A stretch of 64,000 nt of DNA, taken from the NCBI GenBank assembly GCA_025358925.1, contig JANYHT010000029.1, positions 1-64,000 of the forward strand, given 5' to 3'. The notes beneath the pieces are model-generated. The model was given only the letters and a program-made list of their open reading frames with translations. It had not been told where the DNA came from and ran no database searches. The translations under genes and the position numbers were made by a program. Positions 8,338-17,702 of this stretch are shown here, in pieces. This stretch comes from Gemmatimonadaceae bacterium. GTDB lineage: Bacteria; Gemmatimonadota; Gemmatimonadetes; Gemmatimonadales; Gemmatimonadaceae. Each line of letters starts with the position of its first letter. Position 1 is the stretch's first letter.

Positions 8338-10358
8338 CTGCCGAGCAAGCCGACCGCAACTTCGACGACATGCTCCGCGGTGATGCCGTACTCCGTGTAT
8401 AGCGTTTGATACGGCGCACTCGCGCCAAACTTCTCGATGCCGACCACTGCACCGCGGTCTCCGACCCAGCGATACCACGACATCGGATGTGCCGCTTCAA
8501 CGGCAACCTTCGCGACACCCGCAGGCAACAAGAAGTCGCGATACTCGGCACTTTGCGCCGCGAAGAGTTCGAGCGACGGACAGCTGACGACACGTGCCGA
8601 GATACCGCGCACCGCGAGATGGCCGCGAGCCGCGAGTGCGATCTCCACTTCAGAGCCCGATGCCATCAACACGACATCTGGTACACCGCTGGTTCCATCG
8701 GCAAGCATATACGCGCCGCGTGCAACGCCAACTTTCACGCGCTCGGTCTCGTTAAAGTACGAAAGTTTTTGGCGCGTCAGCACAAGCGCAACGGGACCAG
8801 TGTTGTGATGCAGCGCGACCCGCCACGCCTCCGCCACTTCATCGGCATCGGCCGGACGCAACACCACAAGATTTGGAATGCATCGCAACGCCGTGAGCTG
8901 CTCCACCGGTTGATGCGTTGGCCCGTCTTCACCCAATCCGATCGAATCGTGCGTGAACACGTAAATGACATGCACTCCCATCAGTGCAGCGAGACGAATA
9001 GCTGGGCGCATATAGTCGGCGAACACGAGGAACGTGCCACCGTACGGCACAATGCCCCCATGCAACGCCATGCCGTTCATAATTGCGCCCATGCCGTGCT
9101 CACGAATCCCAAAACGAAAGTCACGACCACCCGGTGAGACCGCCGTAAACATCTCGGCACCTTTCACGTTGGTCAAATTTGACGGGGTGAGGTCTGCCGA
9201 ACCGCCAACCAATTCGGGCATGAACGGTGCGATCGCATTGAGTACGACACCGGAGGCGGCACGCGTCGCAACGTTACCACTCTTCGCGTCGAACGATGGA
9301 AACGCGGTACTCACACCGACATGTAATTCGCCACGTAATCGACGCTGCAATTCTGTGGCGAGTTCGGGATGCGCGGCCGTGTACGCGATCCATCGCGTAT
9401 TCCAATCGGCATGCGACATAGCGCGCTCTGCTACTCCTTCGCGCCAGTGCGCCAACGCCTCGTCGGGCACATGAAACGCATCCGGATATTCCCATCCGTA
9501 TACTGCTTTGGTGAGCGCGACCTCTTCGACGCCAAGTGGCTCGCCGTGTGCTTTGGAAGTGTCTTGCTTGTGCGGTGATCCAAATCCAATGTGCGTGCGC
9601 GTGATGATGAGTGTGGGACGCGTGGCGTCGGCTTTTGCTTCGGCGATGGCATCATCAATCGCGTCAAGGTCATTCACATCGCCGATGTGCAACACCTGCC
9701 AACCGTACGCACCAAAGCGCGCCGCGGCGTCATCGCTACAGCTGAGGCTCGTGCTACCGTCAATGGTGATGTGATTGTCGTCGAAAAAGCCAATCAACTT
9801 GCCCAGCTTGTGATGTCCGGCGTAGCTCGCGGCCTCGTGCGAGATGCCTTCCATCAAGTCGCCATCACCCGCGATAAAGTATGTGTAGTGATTGACGATG
9901 TGATGTGCGTCGCGATTGAATTCAGCGGACAAATGTGCTTCGGCAACGGCAAATCCAACGGCGTTCGCTAGGCCCTGTCCCAATGGACCCGTGGTGGTTT
10001 CGACACCCGGCGTGTGATGCACCTCGGGATGCCCAGGTGTCATGCTTTTCCATTGACGAAAGAGCTTGAGCTGCTCGAGCGGCAACGCATACCCCGACAT
10101 GAACAATGACCCATACAACACCATCGAGGCATGTCCGACCGAGAGCACGAAACGATCACGATCTGCCCACTGTGGATTGGCCGGATCGTGGCGCAAATGC
10201 CGTGTGTAGAGCGAGTACGCAAGCGGCGCGAGCGCCATCGGCGTACCCGGATGCCCGGACTCGGCTTTTTGTACCGCGTCCATAGCGAGCGTGCGCACCG
10301 TGTTGATGGCGAGCAGCGCGAGATCAGGCGTTGTGGAAACAGAAGGTGCAGCGGACAC
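8334..10358 (-). CDS. tkt: Transketolase
   Basis: A 674-residue cytosolic enzyme that transfers two-carbon ketol units in the non-oxidative pentose phosphate pathway. The thiamine pyrophosphate/Mg motif GDGDLMEG begins near residue 164. Also visible are the conserved AESGHPGTPM (about 32-41), TTTGPLGQGLANAVG, and DSIGLGEDGPTHQPVEQL, which carries the catalytic Glu region. The GTG at 10358 is chosen because GGAG lies five bases upstream and it gives the usual family length. A longer frame upstream has no transketolase features. The stop overlaps the next gene's TTG start. Confidence 0.95.
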   Translation of the reverse strand: MSAAPSVSTTPDLALLAINTVRTLAMDAVQKAESGHPGTPMALAPLAYSLYTRHLRHDPANPQWADRDRFVLSVGHASMVLYGSLFMSGYALPLEQLKLFRQWKSMTPGHPEVHHTPGVETTTGPLGQGLANAVGFAVAEAHLSAEFNRDAHHIVNHYTYFIAGDGDLMEGISHEAASYAGHHKLGKLIGFFDDNHITIDGSTSLSCSDDAAARFGAYGWQVLHIGDVNDLDAIDDAIAEAKADATRPTLIITRTHIGFGSPHKQDTSKAHGEPLGVEEVALTKAVYGWEYPDAFHVPDEALAHWREGVAERAMSHADWNTRWIAYTAAHPELATELQRRLRGELHVGVSTAFPSFDAKSGNVATRAASGVVLNAIAPFMPELVGGSADLTPSNLTNVKGAEMFTAVSPGGRDFRFGIREHGMGAIMNGMALHGGIVPYGGTFLVFADYMRPAIRLAALMGVHVIYVFTHDSIGLGEDGPTHQPVEQLTALRCIPNLVVLRPADADEVAEAWRVALHHNTGPVALVLTRQKLSYFNETERVKVGVARGAYMLADGTSGVPDVVLMASGSEVEIALAARGHLAVRGISARVVSCPSLELFAAQSAEYRDFLLPAGVAKVAVEAAHPMSWYRWVGDRGAVVGIEKFGASAPYQTLYTEYGITAEHVVEVAVGLLGS

Positions 10359-10429
10359 GAAAACTCCGGGGACGTCGGTCGTGAGGGCAGGCGCGCCCGA
10401 ACCGACGGGGTGCCAAAGCCGAAGGAAAG

Positions 10430-10984
10430 TTAGCGCGCGTTCGCGGCGCTGAGGTACAGCGTTTTTGTGAGCGCGAGATGATGCGCAAAATGGCCGGCAA
10501 TGATCCACGTCAGCGCACGCGCTGATAGCGGATTGTTGTTCGACGTTCCGATCTGTGCGAGGCCCGTATCATCGAGCGAGCGGACGAAGGCGATCGTCGA
10601 GGCGCGCACCGCTTCACTCTCGCCGACAATGTCCCACAGCGTGCGCTGACCAGCCCGACTCTCCGGCACCCAATCATTTTGTTCGAAGCCTGGCAGCGGC
10701 GTTTTGTCGCCTCGTGCAATCCACGTCAGTCGATACGAAAATACACGCTCGGTATCGGCGACGTGCAGCAGTGATTCGGCCAACGTCCATTTGCCTGGCG
10801 CGTATGCAAACGACGCGAGACTTGGCTCGATACCAGACAGCAGTGCGCGCAGCTGTGCAGGTTGCTCCTCAAGTACGGCGAGCAGATTGTTATCGCCGCG
10901 CGCCGCCAATAGCTGCTCGGTGGTATTGACGTACAACGACATGTACGGCGAATGCTCTGAGGCATCGGGTTTCGCAAAATGCAT
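10430..10984 (-). CDS. DinB-family metalloprotein
   Basis: A 184-residue four-helix-bundle protein of the DinB superfamily. Evidence is the pattern GKWTLAESLLHVADTERVFSYRL, with a first metal His in LLHVADTE, and a C-terminal GHFAHHLALTKTLYL helix supplying further His ligands. WIARGDKTPLPGFEQ between them is typical of DinB_2 members. Such proteins include putative thiol transferases and damage-inducible proteins. The precise role is unknown. It lies 6 bp after the alanyl-tRNA editing gene, suggesting co-transcription. Confidence 0.8.
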   Translation of the reverse strand: MHFAKPDASEHSPYMSLYVNTTEQLLAARGDNNLLAVLEEQPAQLRALLSGIEPSLASFAYAPGKWTLAESLLHVADTERVFSYRLTWIARGDKTPLPGFEQNDWVPESRAGQRTLWDIVGESEAVRASTIAFVRSLDDTGLAQIGTSNNNPLSARALTWIIAGHFAHHLALTKTLYLSAANAR

Positions 10985-10990
10985 GGCTGG

Positions 10991-12196
10991 TTACGGAGAA
11001 AGTGAGGATGACGAAGACGTGACCACGCCCAACCGTCCTGCGACGTTTGCGAGTGCGCTCGCGTCAGGTACGCTGCCTTGCGCGAGGCGTGCCGACCCAC
11101 CGCCGCGACCACCAACGACTGCCAACGCGGTACGCAGTGTTTGACCAGCATCAATGCGAGAGCCATCGGCAGTCGCAAACAACACACCGAGCGGTGATGC
11201 ACTGGTTATTAGTACCACGCAGGGGCCGAGTGCAGTGAGTGCTTGTGCCAATGGTTCGTGCTCACGCACCGCGCCTTCGGTGAGTACCACATGAAATCGC
11301 CGCAGGCCATTGGTATCGGGCGTTGTGTTGTCCCATCGTGCGCGTGCATCAAGCAGCGCGAGATCGGTAACAAGACGCTTGCGATCACGCTCCAACTCCG
11401 CCACGCGCGCCTGCAATTGCTCGGCCAACACTGGCACGTCGTCCACTGCTGCGCTAAACAAGCGCGCGGTGTTACTGAGCAGTGTTGCGTCGTGTCGTGC
11501 GCGTGAGACGGCGCGAACGCCGCACAGAAATTCGATGCGCGTGTGCTGCTTTGTCCGCTCTGCACCACGCAACTGGATGCTGCCGATTTCGCCGGTGCGG
11601 TGGACATGCGTACCACCGCACGCACTGCGATCGAGTTCAGCGATTGAGACAATGCGTAACATGCCACGTCGATCACTTGCTCTGCGCAGCCCGGTCGCGC
11701 GTGCAGCGTCTTCAAACGTGACGGTGATTTCGTGATTCGCGGTCACCAGCGCATTCGCACGTTGCTCTGCGTCGCGCAATGTGTTTGCGGACACACTCGA
11801 CGCGGCAACGTCGAGCGTCGACGTCTCATCACCAAAATGCACACTGACCGTCGGCCATCCGTAGTGATCGGCAAACATAGCAGACAACAAATGCTGTCCG
11901 GTGTGCTGCTGCATGAGATCGAAACGACGCGTCCACTGTACCTGCCCGGTCAGCGATTGTCCCACGTTCAGTGTGCTGGGCTCGGCCAGCACGTGCGCCA
12001 CTTGATCGTCTTCGTCGACAACATCGACGACGGAAGCACCGCCGAGTTGGCCGAGGTCGTGCGGTTGCCCGCCGGAGGTGGGATAGAACGCGGTGCGGTC
12101 GAGATAGACGCGACGCGCATCGTCGGAGACGGCACGAACGGTGGCCGTGAAGTCGCGGAGGTACGCGTCGGAGTAGTAGAGTCGGTCAGTCATCAT
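10991..12196 (-). CDS. Alanyl-tRNA editing protein AlaX (long form with DHHA1)
   Basis: A 401-residue cytosolic trans-editing enzyme that should deacylate mischarged tRNA-Ala (Ser or Gly). The zinc-binding editing motifs are HTGQH (about residues 98-102) and CGGTH (about 193-197). The N-terminal FYPTSGGQPHDLG is the AlaRS-type GGQP loop. The C-terminal part has a coiled segment and a DHHA1-like end with GGRGGGSARLAQG. Two adjacent ATG codons (12196, 12193) are possible starts. An upstream in-frame ATG gives non-homologous residues. It is the first gene of a minus-strand run towards transketolase. Confidence 0.88.
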   Translation of the reverse strand: MMTDRLYYSDAYLRDFTATVRAVSDDARRVYLDRTAFYPTSGGQPHDLGQLGGASVVDVVDEDDQVAHVLAEPSTLNVGQSLTGQVQWTRRFDLMQQHTGQHLLSAMFADHYGWPTVSVHFGDETSTLDVAASSVSANTLRDAEQRANALVTANHEITVTFEDAARATGLRRASDRRGMLRIVSIAELDRSACGGTHVHRTGEIGSIQLRGAERTKQHTRIEFLCGVRAVSRARHDATLLSNTARLFSAAVDDVPVLAEQLQARVAELERDRKRLVTDLALLDARARWDNTTPDTNGLRRFHVVLTEGAVREHEPLAQALTALGPCVVLITSASPLGVLFATADGSRIDAGQTLRTALAVVGGRGGGSARLAQGSVPDASALANVAGRLGVVTSSSSSLSP

Positions 12197-12345
12197 GGGC
12201 GAGTGATAGCGTAGCAATATGTAGCCCAATCCTGCGTTGGACTACGTGAGAGCACTGAATCCGCGCTCGTGGAGGCGTTCGCAACTGGTCGACCGCGTCG
12301 AGTTCACTATTTGGGGTCAATGCTGCACGGTGGTTTTGCTCATGA

Positions 12346-12372
12346 TTGTCTAGCATATGCGGGGTGTATACT
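12346..12372 (+). promoter_or_regulatory. Weak candidate promoter for the S41-like gene
   Basis: TTGTCT (12346-12351) and TATACT (12367-12372) resemble -35 and -10 boxes, but the spacer is 15 bp, shorter than ideal. It lies about 115 bp upstream of the S41-like start in the 290-bp divergent gap with the AlaX gene, which otherwise holds no gene. This is pattern matching only. Confidence 0.25.
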
Positions 12373-12486
12373 TTACTCCTGCGTTCGGACCGCCATGCGC
12401 AACATGGCTACCCGCTTCGACTGGAGCGCGGGAAACGCGAAAAAAGCGTTCGCGATCAGAAGCGTAACGGACATTGTAACTTCGTC

Positions 12487-15042
12487 ATGAGATTCGATAC
12501 GCTGCGCACGATGGTTATTGCATCGCTGGCCCTGACGGTTGGGTGCAGCAGCTTCTTCAAGGTGTCGCCCGACGGCGCGACCGTGCCACCGTCGCCGAAG
12601 GCCGTGCCGCCAACGATTGAGAGGCAGCCCAAACAGGCACCCGCTAAAACGCCGTCTACGCCGAAAGCGACGGCGCCAAAGGCGGACGCGAAGAGAGCAG
12701 AAGCGAAAAAGCCTGACCCGAAACGAGTCGACGCACCGAAGCCCGTGCCCGCAGCGCTGCAGAACGCGCCAATCGTTGCAATACCGCCCGAGCCCGATCC
12801 GCCACCAGTCGCGTCCGATTCGGCCGGTGTGGCTCGTCTAGCGACGCTCGCCGCGGTGTGGCAGGCGGTCGCGTTATTTCACCCTGCCGTGGTTGCTCGG
12901 GGTGCAACGTGGGACTCGGCGCTCGTGCGCGCGGTGCCAGCCATTCGTTCGGCGCGAGATGTTGAACGATTAACACTGGCGTACACATCACTATTGTCGG
13001 TACTTGGCGATTCCGCCACACGTGTTGAGCGCGACACGCTTGCACGAGTACGTCGCGCAGGAGCAGTACGCGCAACACAAACAGTCGATAGCGTGCTCGT
13101 GTTGCAAATGCCGGCTGATGCAGCGTTCGATTCGGTTGATGCCGCAACAATTGCCAACGCGCTCGCACAACGATCGGCACGTATCGTTGTTGACGTGCGC
13201 ACGACGGAGCGCGCGCGTGACGGTGACGCTGATCGCGTGAACACCTTTGTTGAACAGACTGGGTTAGCACGCGCCCTGACACCGGTGTCGTTGCCCGCAC
13301 CGGCCGAACGTGTGCGGCGCGTTGGCGGTGTGCTGCAAGATCCGCTTGATGAAACACGTGTACGATTTGGTGGCGCGTGGATGCGGCGCGACGTGCCGTT
13401 CGTACGCGGCGCCGCAACGGTGCCGCATCGGGTGCTGGTATTGGCCAATCGCCAATCGGTGATACCGCGTGGCCTCGCCGCATTGTTGTCGGCCGGTAAC
13501 GCAACACTCGTTGGCGACAGTGCACTCGACGACGAATCACTTGTTTCGAGCGTGCGTGTTACGCTGGCGCCGGGGCTTTCGGTGCGCGTGCGAACGGGCG
13601 AACTTGTGCACCCAGACGGCACGTTTGGATTGCAAGCCGACACGGTGTTTCCGCGCAACAAAGCGTTGGGTGACAGTGCAGCGCTGCGAGCCGCACTGAC
13701 GATAGTGCGCGCCGTACGAATGCCACACCTGTCGCATATCCCTGGCATCGCGTCGACACCGGCGCTACTCCCCGCAGACTTTGATACCGCGAGCTATCCA
13801 GTTATGGGGGCCCGCGTGCTCGCGGGATTTCGGCTGTGGAGTGCGATGCGCAGTCGACACGCGCATCGCGATCAGTACGATGACGATGCGGACGCCGTAT
13901 TCATTCGCGTGTTGCCTCGACTCGAAGCCGCGCGTGATGCCATGCAATACGTCATCGCCATCAGTGATCTTGCGGCGACCTTTGACGATGCGCAGAGTAC
14001 GATCTCAGGACCGTGGCGCGAGACGATGTTAGGTACCAGCAGTGCGCCGTTTCGCGCTCGCGTTGCCGAAGGACGCGTCATTATCACGGATGTAGTGCGT
14101 GATTCGTCGACGCTCGCGCTTGGGCTTACGGTAGGCATGGAGATTGTCGCCGCTGACGGATTTCCGTTGGCGGCGTGGTTGAGCGAGCACCGTCGTGTTG
14201 CATCCGCATCAAACGACTGGACACGGACGCGCGATCTTATGCGTGTGCTGCCACGGGGGCCGGAAGGAAACGCCTTGTTCAAGTTACGGGATGTCGCTGG
14301 GAAGGAGCGCACGGTGTACATGCCGCGACGTGCGACTTACGCCGCGCTGTTGCCGCGCGAAGAGCGAGCGAATGCAATCGCGGCGCGTCGTCTCACGACA
14401 AGCATCTTGTATCTCGACTTAGAACGGTTGAATGCACGCGCGATCGATTCGGCATTTACCGCCGCCGCCGACTCACGAGCGGTCGTGCTCGACCTGCGCG
14501 GGACACTGCGTGCTGATGCGTCGACGGTGCTGCGGCACGTTGCGCAGCAGCGGCGTTTCATCGCGTATCGCGCACTCAGTCGCGTTGCATCGGCGCCCTG
14601 TCTCGCACCAACGTTGCGTGAGGCCGCGACACTCTGCAGTGAAGAACACGCGGAGCGCATGGTGTGGGCGGCGGTCGACACGAGTGGACACTTTCGTGGT
14701 CGTGTGTATGTGCTCATCGACGAGCGGACGCAGGGTGCGTCGGAACGCCTCGCACTCGCAGTTGAGAGCGGCGCAAATGCGGTGTTTATCGGAAGTCCGA
14801 GTGCTGGCGCTGCCGCAATCGCCGTGCCGATCGATCTACCGGGCTGGCTCACCGTCGGTGTTCCCGCGGACGAAATACGCCGGGCCGACGGCGGACTTGT
14901 TCATCGCGTAGGCATCACGCCGTCGGTTGATGTGCGGCTCACTGTGCGCGGCATGCGGAGCGGACCTGACGACGTGCTTGAACGCGCACAACAACTCATC
15001 GTCCAGCAACTCGAGCCGACGCCCGTACGTCGCCGTCGATAG
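12487..15042 (+). CDS. S41 (C-terminal processing protease)-like lipoprotein, catalytic residues apparently lost
   Basis: An 851-residue protein. The ATG at 12487 gives a lipoprotein signal (MVIASLALTVGC). An Ala/Pro/Lys-rich linker follows (about residues 30-110). Then comes a duplicated-looking body with a PDZ-like section (ITDVVRDSSTLALGLTVGME) and an S41 core (AVVLDLRGTL, VYVLIDERTQGASERLALAV, VFIGSPSAGAA). S41 proteases normally have a Ser two residues before the ASE motif; here it is Gly. The partner Lys about 25 residues later aligns with Ala. It may be a binding protein rather than a protease. hrpB follows 9 bp downstream. Confidence 0.7.
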   Translation: MRFDTLRTMVIASLALTVGCSSFFKVSPDGATVPPSPKAVPPTIERQPKQAPAKTPSTPKATAPKADAKRAEAKKPDPKRVDAPKPVPAALQNAPIVAIPPEPDPPPVASDSAGVARLATLAAVWQAVALFHPAVVARGATWDSALVRAVPAIRSARDVERLTLAYTSLLSVLGDSATRVERDTLARVRRAGAVRATQTVDSVLVLQMPADAAFDSVDAATIANALAQRSARIVVDVRTTERARDGDADRVNTFVEQTGLARALTPVSLPAPAERVRRVGGVLQDPLDETRVRFGGAWMRRDVPFVRGAATVPHRVLVLANRQSVIPRGLAALLSAGNATLVGDSALDDESLVSSVRVTLAPGLSVRVRTGELVHPDGTFGLQADTVFPRNKALGDSAALRAALTIVRAVRMPHLSHIPGIASTPALLPADFDTASYPVMGARVLAGFRLWSAMRSRHAHRDQYDDDADAVFIRVLPRLEAARDAMQYVIAISDLAATFDDAQSTISGPWRETMLGTSSAPFRARVAEGRVIITDVVRDSSTLALGLTVGMEIVAADGFPLAAWLSEHRRVASASNDWTRTRDLMRVLPRGPEGNALFKLRDVAGKERTVYMPRRATYAALLPREERANAIAARRLTTSILYLDLERLNARAIDSAFTAAADSRAVVLDLRGTLRADASTVLRHVAQQRRFIAYRALSRVASAPCLAPTLREAATLCSEEHAERMVWAAVDTSGHFRGRVYVLIDERTQGASERLALAVESGANAVFIGSPSAGAAAIAVPIDLPGWLTVGVPADEIRRADGGLVHRVGITPSVDVRLTVRGMRSGPDDVLERAQQLIVQQLEPTPVRRRR

Positions 15043-15051
15043 GGTCGACGC

Positions 15052-17646
15052 GTGCGTTTTACAACAGCGCTGCCAATTGACGACGTGCTTACGCCGCTCA
15101 TGCGCGCGCTCGCCGACCAAACAGCGGCAGTGCTGGAAGCGCCACCGGGTGCCGGAAAGACCACGCGTGTTCCGTTAGCCTTGCTCGACCAACCTTGGTT
15201 GCAGCAGCGGCGTGTGCTACTGCTCGAACCCCGTCGCTTGGCCGCGCGCGCGGCAGCGCAATTCATGGCGTCCACCCTCAATGAACCCGTCGGCGAGACC
15301 ATCGGATATCGGATACGCGGTGAAACGCGCGTTTCGTCGCGCACACGCATTGACGTCGTAACGGAAGGGGTGCTCACGCGCCTGCTCGCGGCCGACCAGT
15401 CGTTGAACGATTACGGCGCAGTACTCTTCGACGAGTTTCATGAGCGCTCGTTGCAGGCAGACCTCGGCCTCGCGTTGGTGCTTGAAACGCAGCAACATTT
15501 GCGCGAAGATTTGCGCATTCTCGTCATGTCCGCAACACTGGATGGCGTAGCCGTCGCGCAATTATTGGGCACGCGCGAGTTGCCAGCGATTGTGATTCGC
15601 AGCGAAGGCGTCGCACATCCCGTCGTGACCTTCTATCGACCGCCGCGCAGTGGTGACCGCGTTGAAGCCACGGTATCGCGCGTCGTTCGTGAAGCCATTG
15701 TCGAATGCGAAGGTGATGTGCTGATATTTCTACCCGGTGCAGCGGAACAGCGTCATGTCGCAGCTCGGCTTCTTGGTGATTCAGTACTCCACGATGCGCG
15801 CGCGACGGTGCACCAGTTGCACGGTACAATGCCGCTCGCTGCGCAAGCCGACGCGATCGCCCCAGCGCCTGCGGGCACACGAAAGATTGTCTTGGCCACG
15901 AGCGTGGCGGAAACGAGTCTCACGGTTGCAGGCATTCGAGTGGTTGTTGATGCAGGTCTCTCGCGACTCCCACGATTTGATGCACGCGCCGGATTGACAC
16001 GATTGGAAACGGTACGCGTGAGTCGCGCTTCTGCGGACCAACGTCGCGGACGCGCAGGTCGAGTAGCCCCAGGGACCTGCTATCGCTTGTGGGATCAGCA
16101 TGAAAACGCTGCGCTCATGCCACGTACGCGACCCGAAATGCTCGACGCTGATTTGTCGTCACTAGCGCTCGAGCTGGCAGATGCGGGTATTCAAGATCCC
16201 ACCACATTGCGTTGGTTAGACGTCCCGAATGCAGGCGCGTATGCTCGTGCGCGCGAACTGCTCGCGCAGCTTGGCGCTGTTGATGCAACAGGTCGCGTGA
16301 CGCCGCACGGGACGCGAATGGCGGTGCTTCCGTTGCAACCACGTCTCGCGCATCTGTTACTCGTTGCGCAGCAGCGTGGACTCACGCGACTAGGCAGCGA
16401 CATTGCAGCGTTGCTCGAAGAGCGCGACATCCTCAGCAGCTACGGAAGTCGTGTCGCTGACGCTGCTCCACCGAGTGATTTGCGGTTGCGCGTGGATGCG
16501 TTGCAACGCGTGCAGACTTCACGCGATGTGGACGACACGTTTGAGTTCACGCTCGGCGGCGCACAAGTGAATCGCGATGCTGCGTGGCGCGTACGTCAAC
16601 TGGCGATTGAGCTCACGCAGCGAGTCACCGATCCGAAGACGACACAGACGACAAAAGCTGCGCCGCATTCAGCCGTCGAACACACCGGAGAACTGCTCGC
16701 GTTGGCGTTTCCTGATCGCATCGCGCACCGGCGCGTTGGTCGTGATCCACGGTACGTGTTGCGAAGTGGCGTAGGCGGAGCACTCCCGGTGCACGACGCA
16801 CTGCATGATGTCGAGTGGTTGGCGGTAGCGGAGCTCGAGGGTGCGCCGCCTGAGTACCGCATTGCACAGGCAGCGCCGATTTCCCTTGCAGAAATTCTCG
16901 AAAACTTTGGTGACCAAGTAGTGAGCGAGCAAGTGGTGGAGTGGCATGCGCCCTCGCGCAGCGTGCGTGCGCGACGCAAGCGTATGCTGGGTGCATTGGT
17001 GCTTGATGACGTCGTCGCCCATGACGTGGATTCGACGCAGGTGGAGCGTGTTTTGCTCGACACAATTGTACGCGAAGGGATTGCAACACTTCCGTGGAGT
17101 TCGGGCGCCACGCAACTGCGCGCGCGCCTGTCGTTTATGCAGATGCATGATGATCGTTGGCCGGATGTCTCAGATGCGACACTGAGTGCAACGATCGCGC
17201 ATTGGCTTGGCCCACACGTGAGCGGCATGCGCAGGTGGTCCGAGTTTTCGGGCGTGGATTGGACAGAAGCGCTGTTGTCGCATCTCCCGTGGGAACAGCG
17301 CGCAATGTTGGATCGACTCGCACCGACGCACATCGAGGTACCGAGCGGTTCTCGGATTGCCATTGATTACTCAGACGCTGCGGCGCCCGTGCTGGCGGTC
17401 AAGTTGCAAGAAGTGTTTGGCTGGACCAGCACACCGTTACTACTTGATGGGCGCGTGCCGCTCACCCTGCATCTGTTGTCGCCCGCACAACGACCCGTGC
17501 AAGTGACACGCGACCTCGCTGGCTTTTGGCGTACCTCGTACTTCGAAGTCCGGAAGGAATTGCGTGGACGATATCCGCGACATCCGTGGCCTGATGATCC
17601 GATCAACGCGACGCCCACTCGGCGCGCCAAGCCGCGAGGAAGTTAG
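15052..17646 (+). CDS. hrpB: ATP-dependent helicase HrpB
   Basis: An 864-residue DEAH-type RNA helicase homologue. Walker A is APPGAGKTT (about 30-38). Walker B is the HrpB-typical DEFHERSLQADLGLAL. Motif III is MSATLDG, and later motifs include ATSVAETSLTV and DQRRGRAGRVAPGTCYRLW. The HrpB C-terminal region is present, ending RYPRHPWPDDP. The start is GTG at 15052, 9 bp after the S41-like gene. Length is usual for bacterial HrpB. The biological role of HrpB is poorly defined in most bacteria. Confidence 0.93.
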   Translation: MRFTTALPIDDVLTPLMRALADQTAAVLEAPPGAGKTTRVPLALLDQPWLQQRRVLLLEPRRLAARAAAQFMASTLNEPVGETIGYRIRGETRVSSRTRIDVVTEGVLTRLLAADQSLNDYGAVLFDEFHERSLQADLGLALVLETQQHLREDLRILVMSATLDGVAVAQLLGTRELPAIVIRSEGVAHPVVTFYRPPRSGDRVEATVSRVVREAIVECEGDVLIFLPGAAEQRHVAARLLGDSVLHDARATVHQLHGTMPLAAQADAIAPAPAGTRKIVLATSVAETSLTVAGIRVVVDAGLSRLPRFDARAGLTRLETVRVSRASADQRRGRAGRVAPGTCYRLWDQHENAALMPRTRPEMLDADLSSLALELADAGIQDPTTLRWLDVPNAGAYARARELLAQLGAVDATGRVTPHGTRMAVLPLQPRLAHLLLVAQQRGLTRLGSDIAALLEERDILSSYGSRVADAAPPSDLRLRVDALQRVQTSRDVDDTFEFTLGGAQVNRDAAWRVRQLAIELTQRVTDPKTTQTTKAAPHSAVEHTGELLALAFPDRIAHRRVGRDPRYVLRSGVGGALPVHDALHDVEWLAVAELEGAPPEYRIAQAAPISLAEILENFGDQVVSEQVVEWHAPSRSVRARRKRMLGALVLDDVVAHDVDSTQVERVLLDTIVREGIATLPWSSGATQLRARLSFMQMHDDRWPDVSDATLSATIAHWLGPHVSGMRRWSEFSGVDWTEALLSHLPWEQRAMLDRLAPTHIEVPSGSRIAIDYSDAAAPVLAVKLQEVFGWTSTPLLLDGRVPLTLHLLSPAQRPVQVTRDLAGFWRTSYFEVRKELRGRYPRHPWPDDPINATPTRRAKPRGS

Positions 17647-17702
17647 CTTTCCGCTCCGCGTGGTTTGCCCCGATCACTGCTCATTGGCATGCGTCAGTCT
17701 CG

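Noticed and set aside
12656-13748. Long minus-strand frames (about 290 codons each) antisense to the S41-like gene
   Set aside because: They are composition shadows of the Ala/Arg-rich coding strand. The plus-strand product has a lipoprotein signal and S41 features.
16596-17363. A 255-codon minus-strand frame inside hrpB
   Set aside because: Entirely antisense to a well-recognised helicase; Ser/Thr/Cys-rich without family features.
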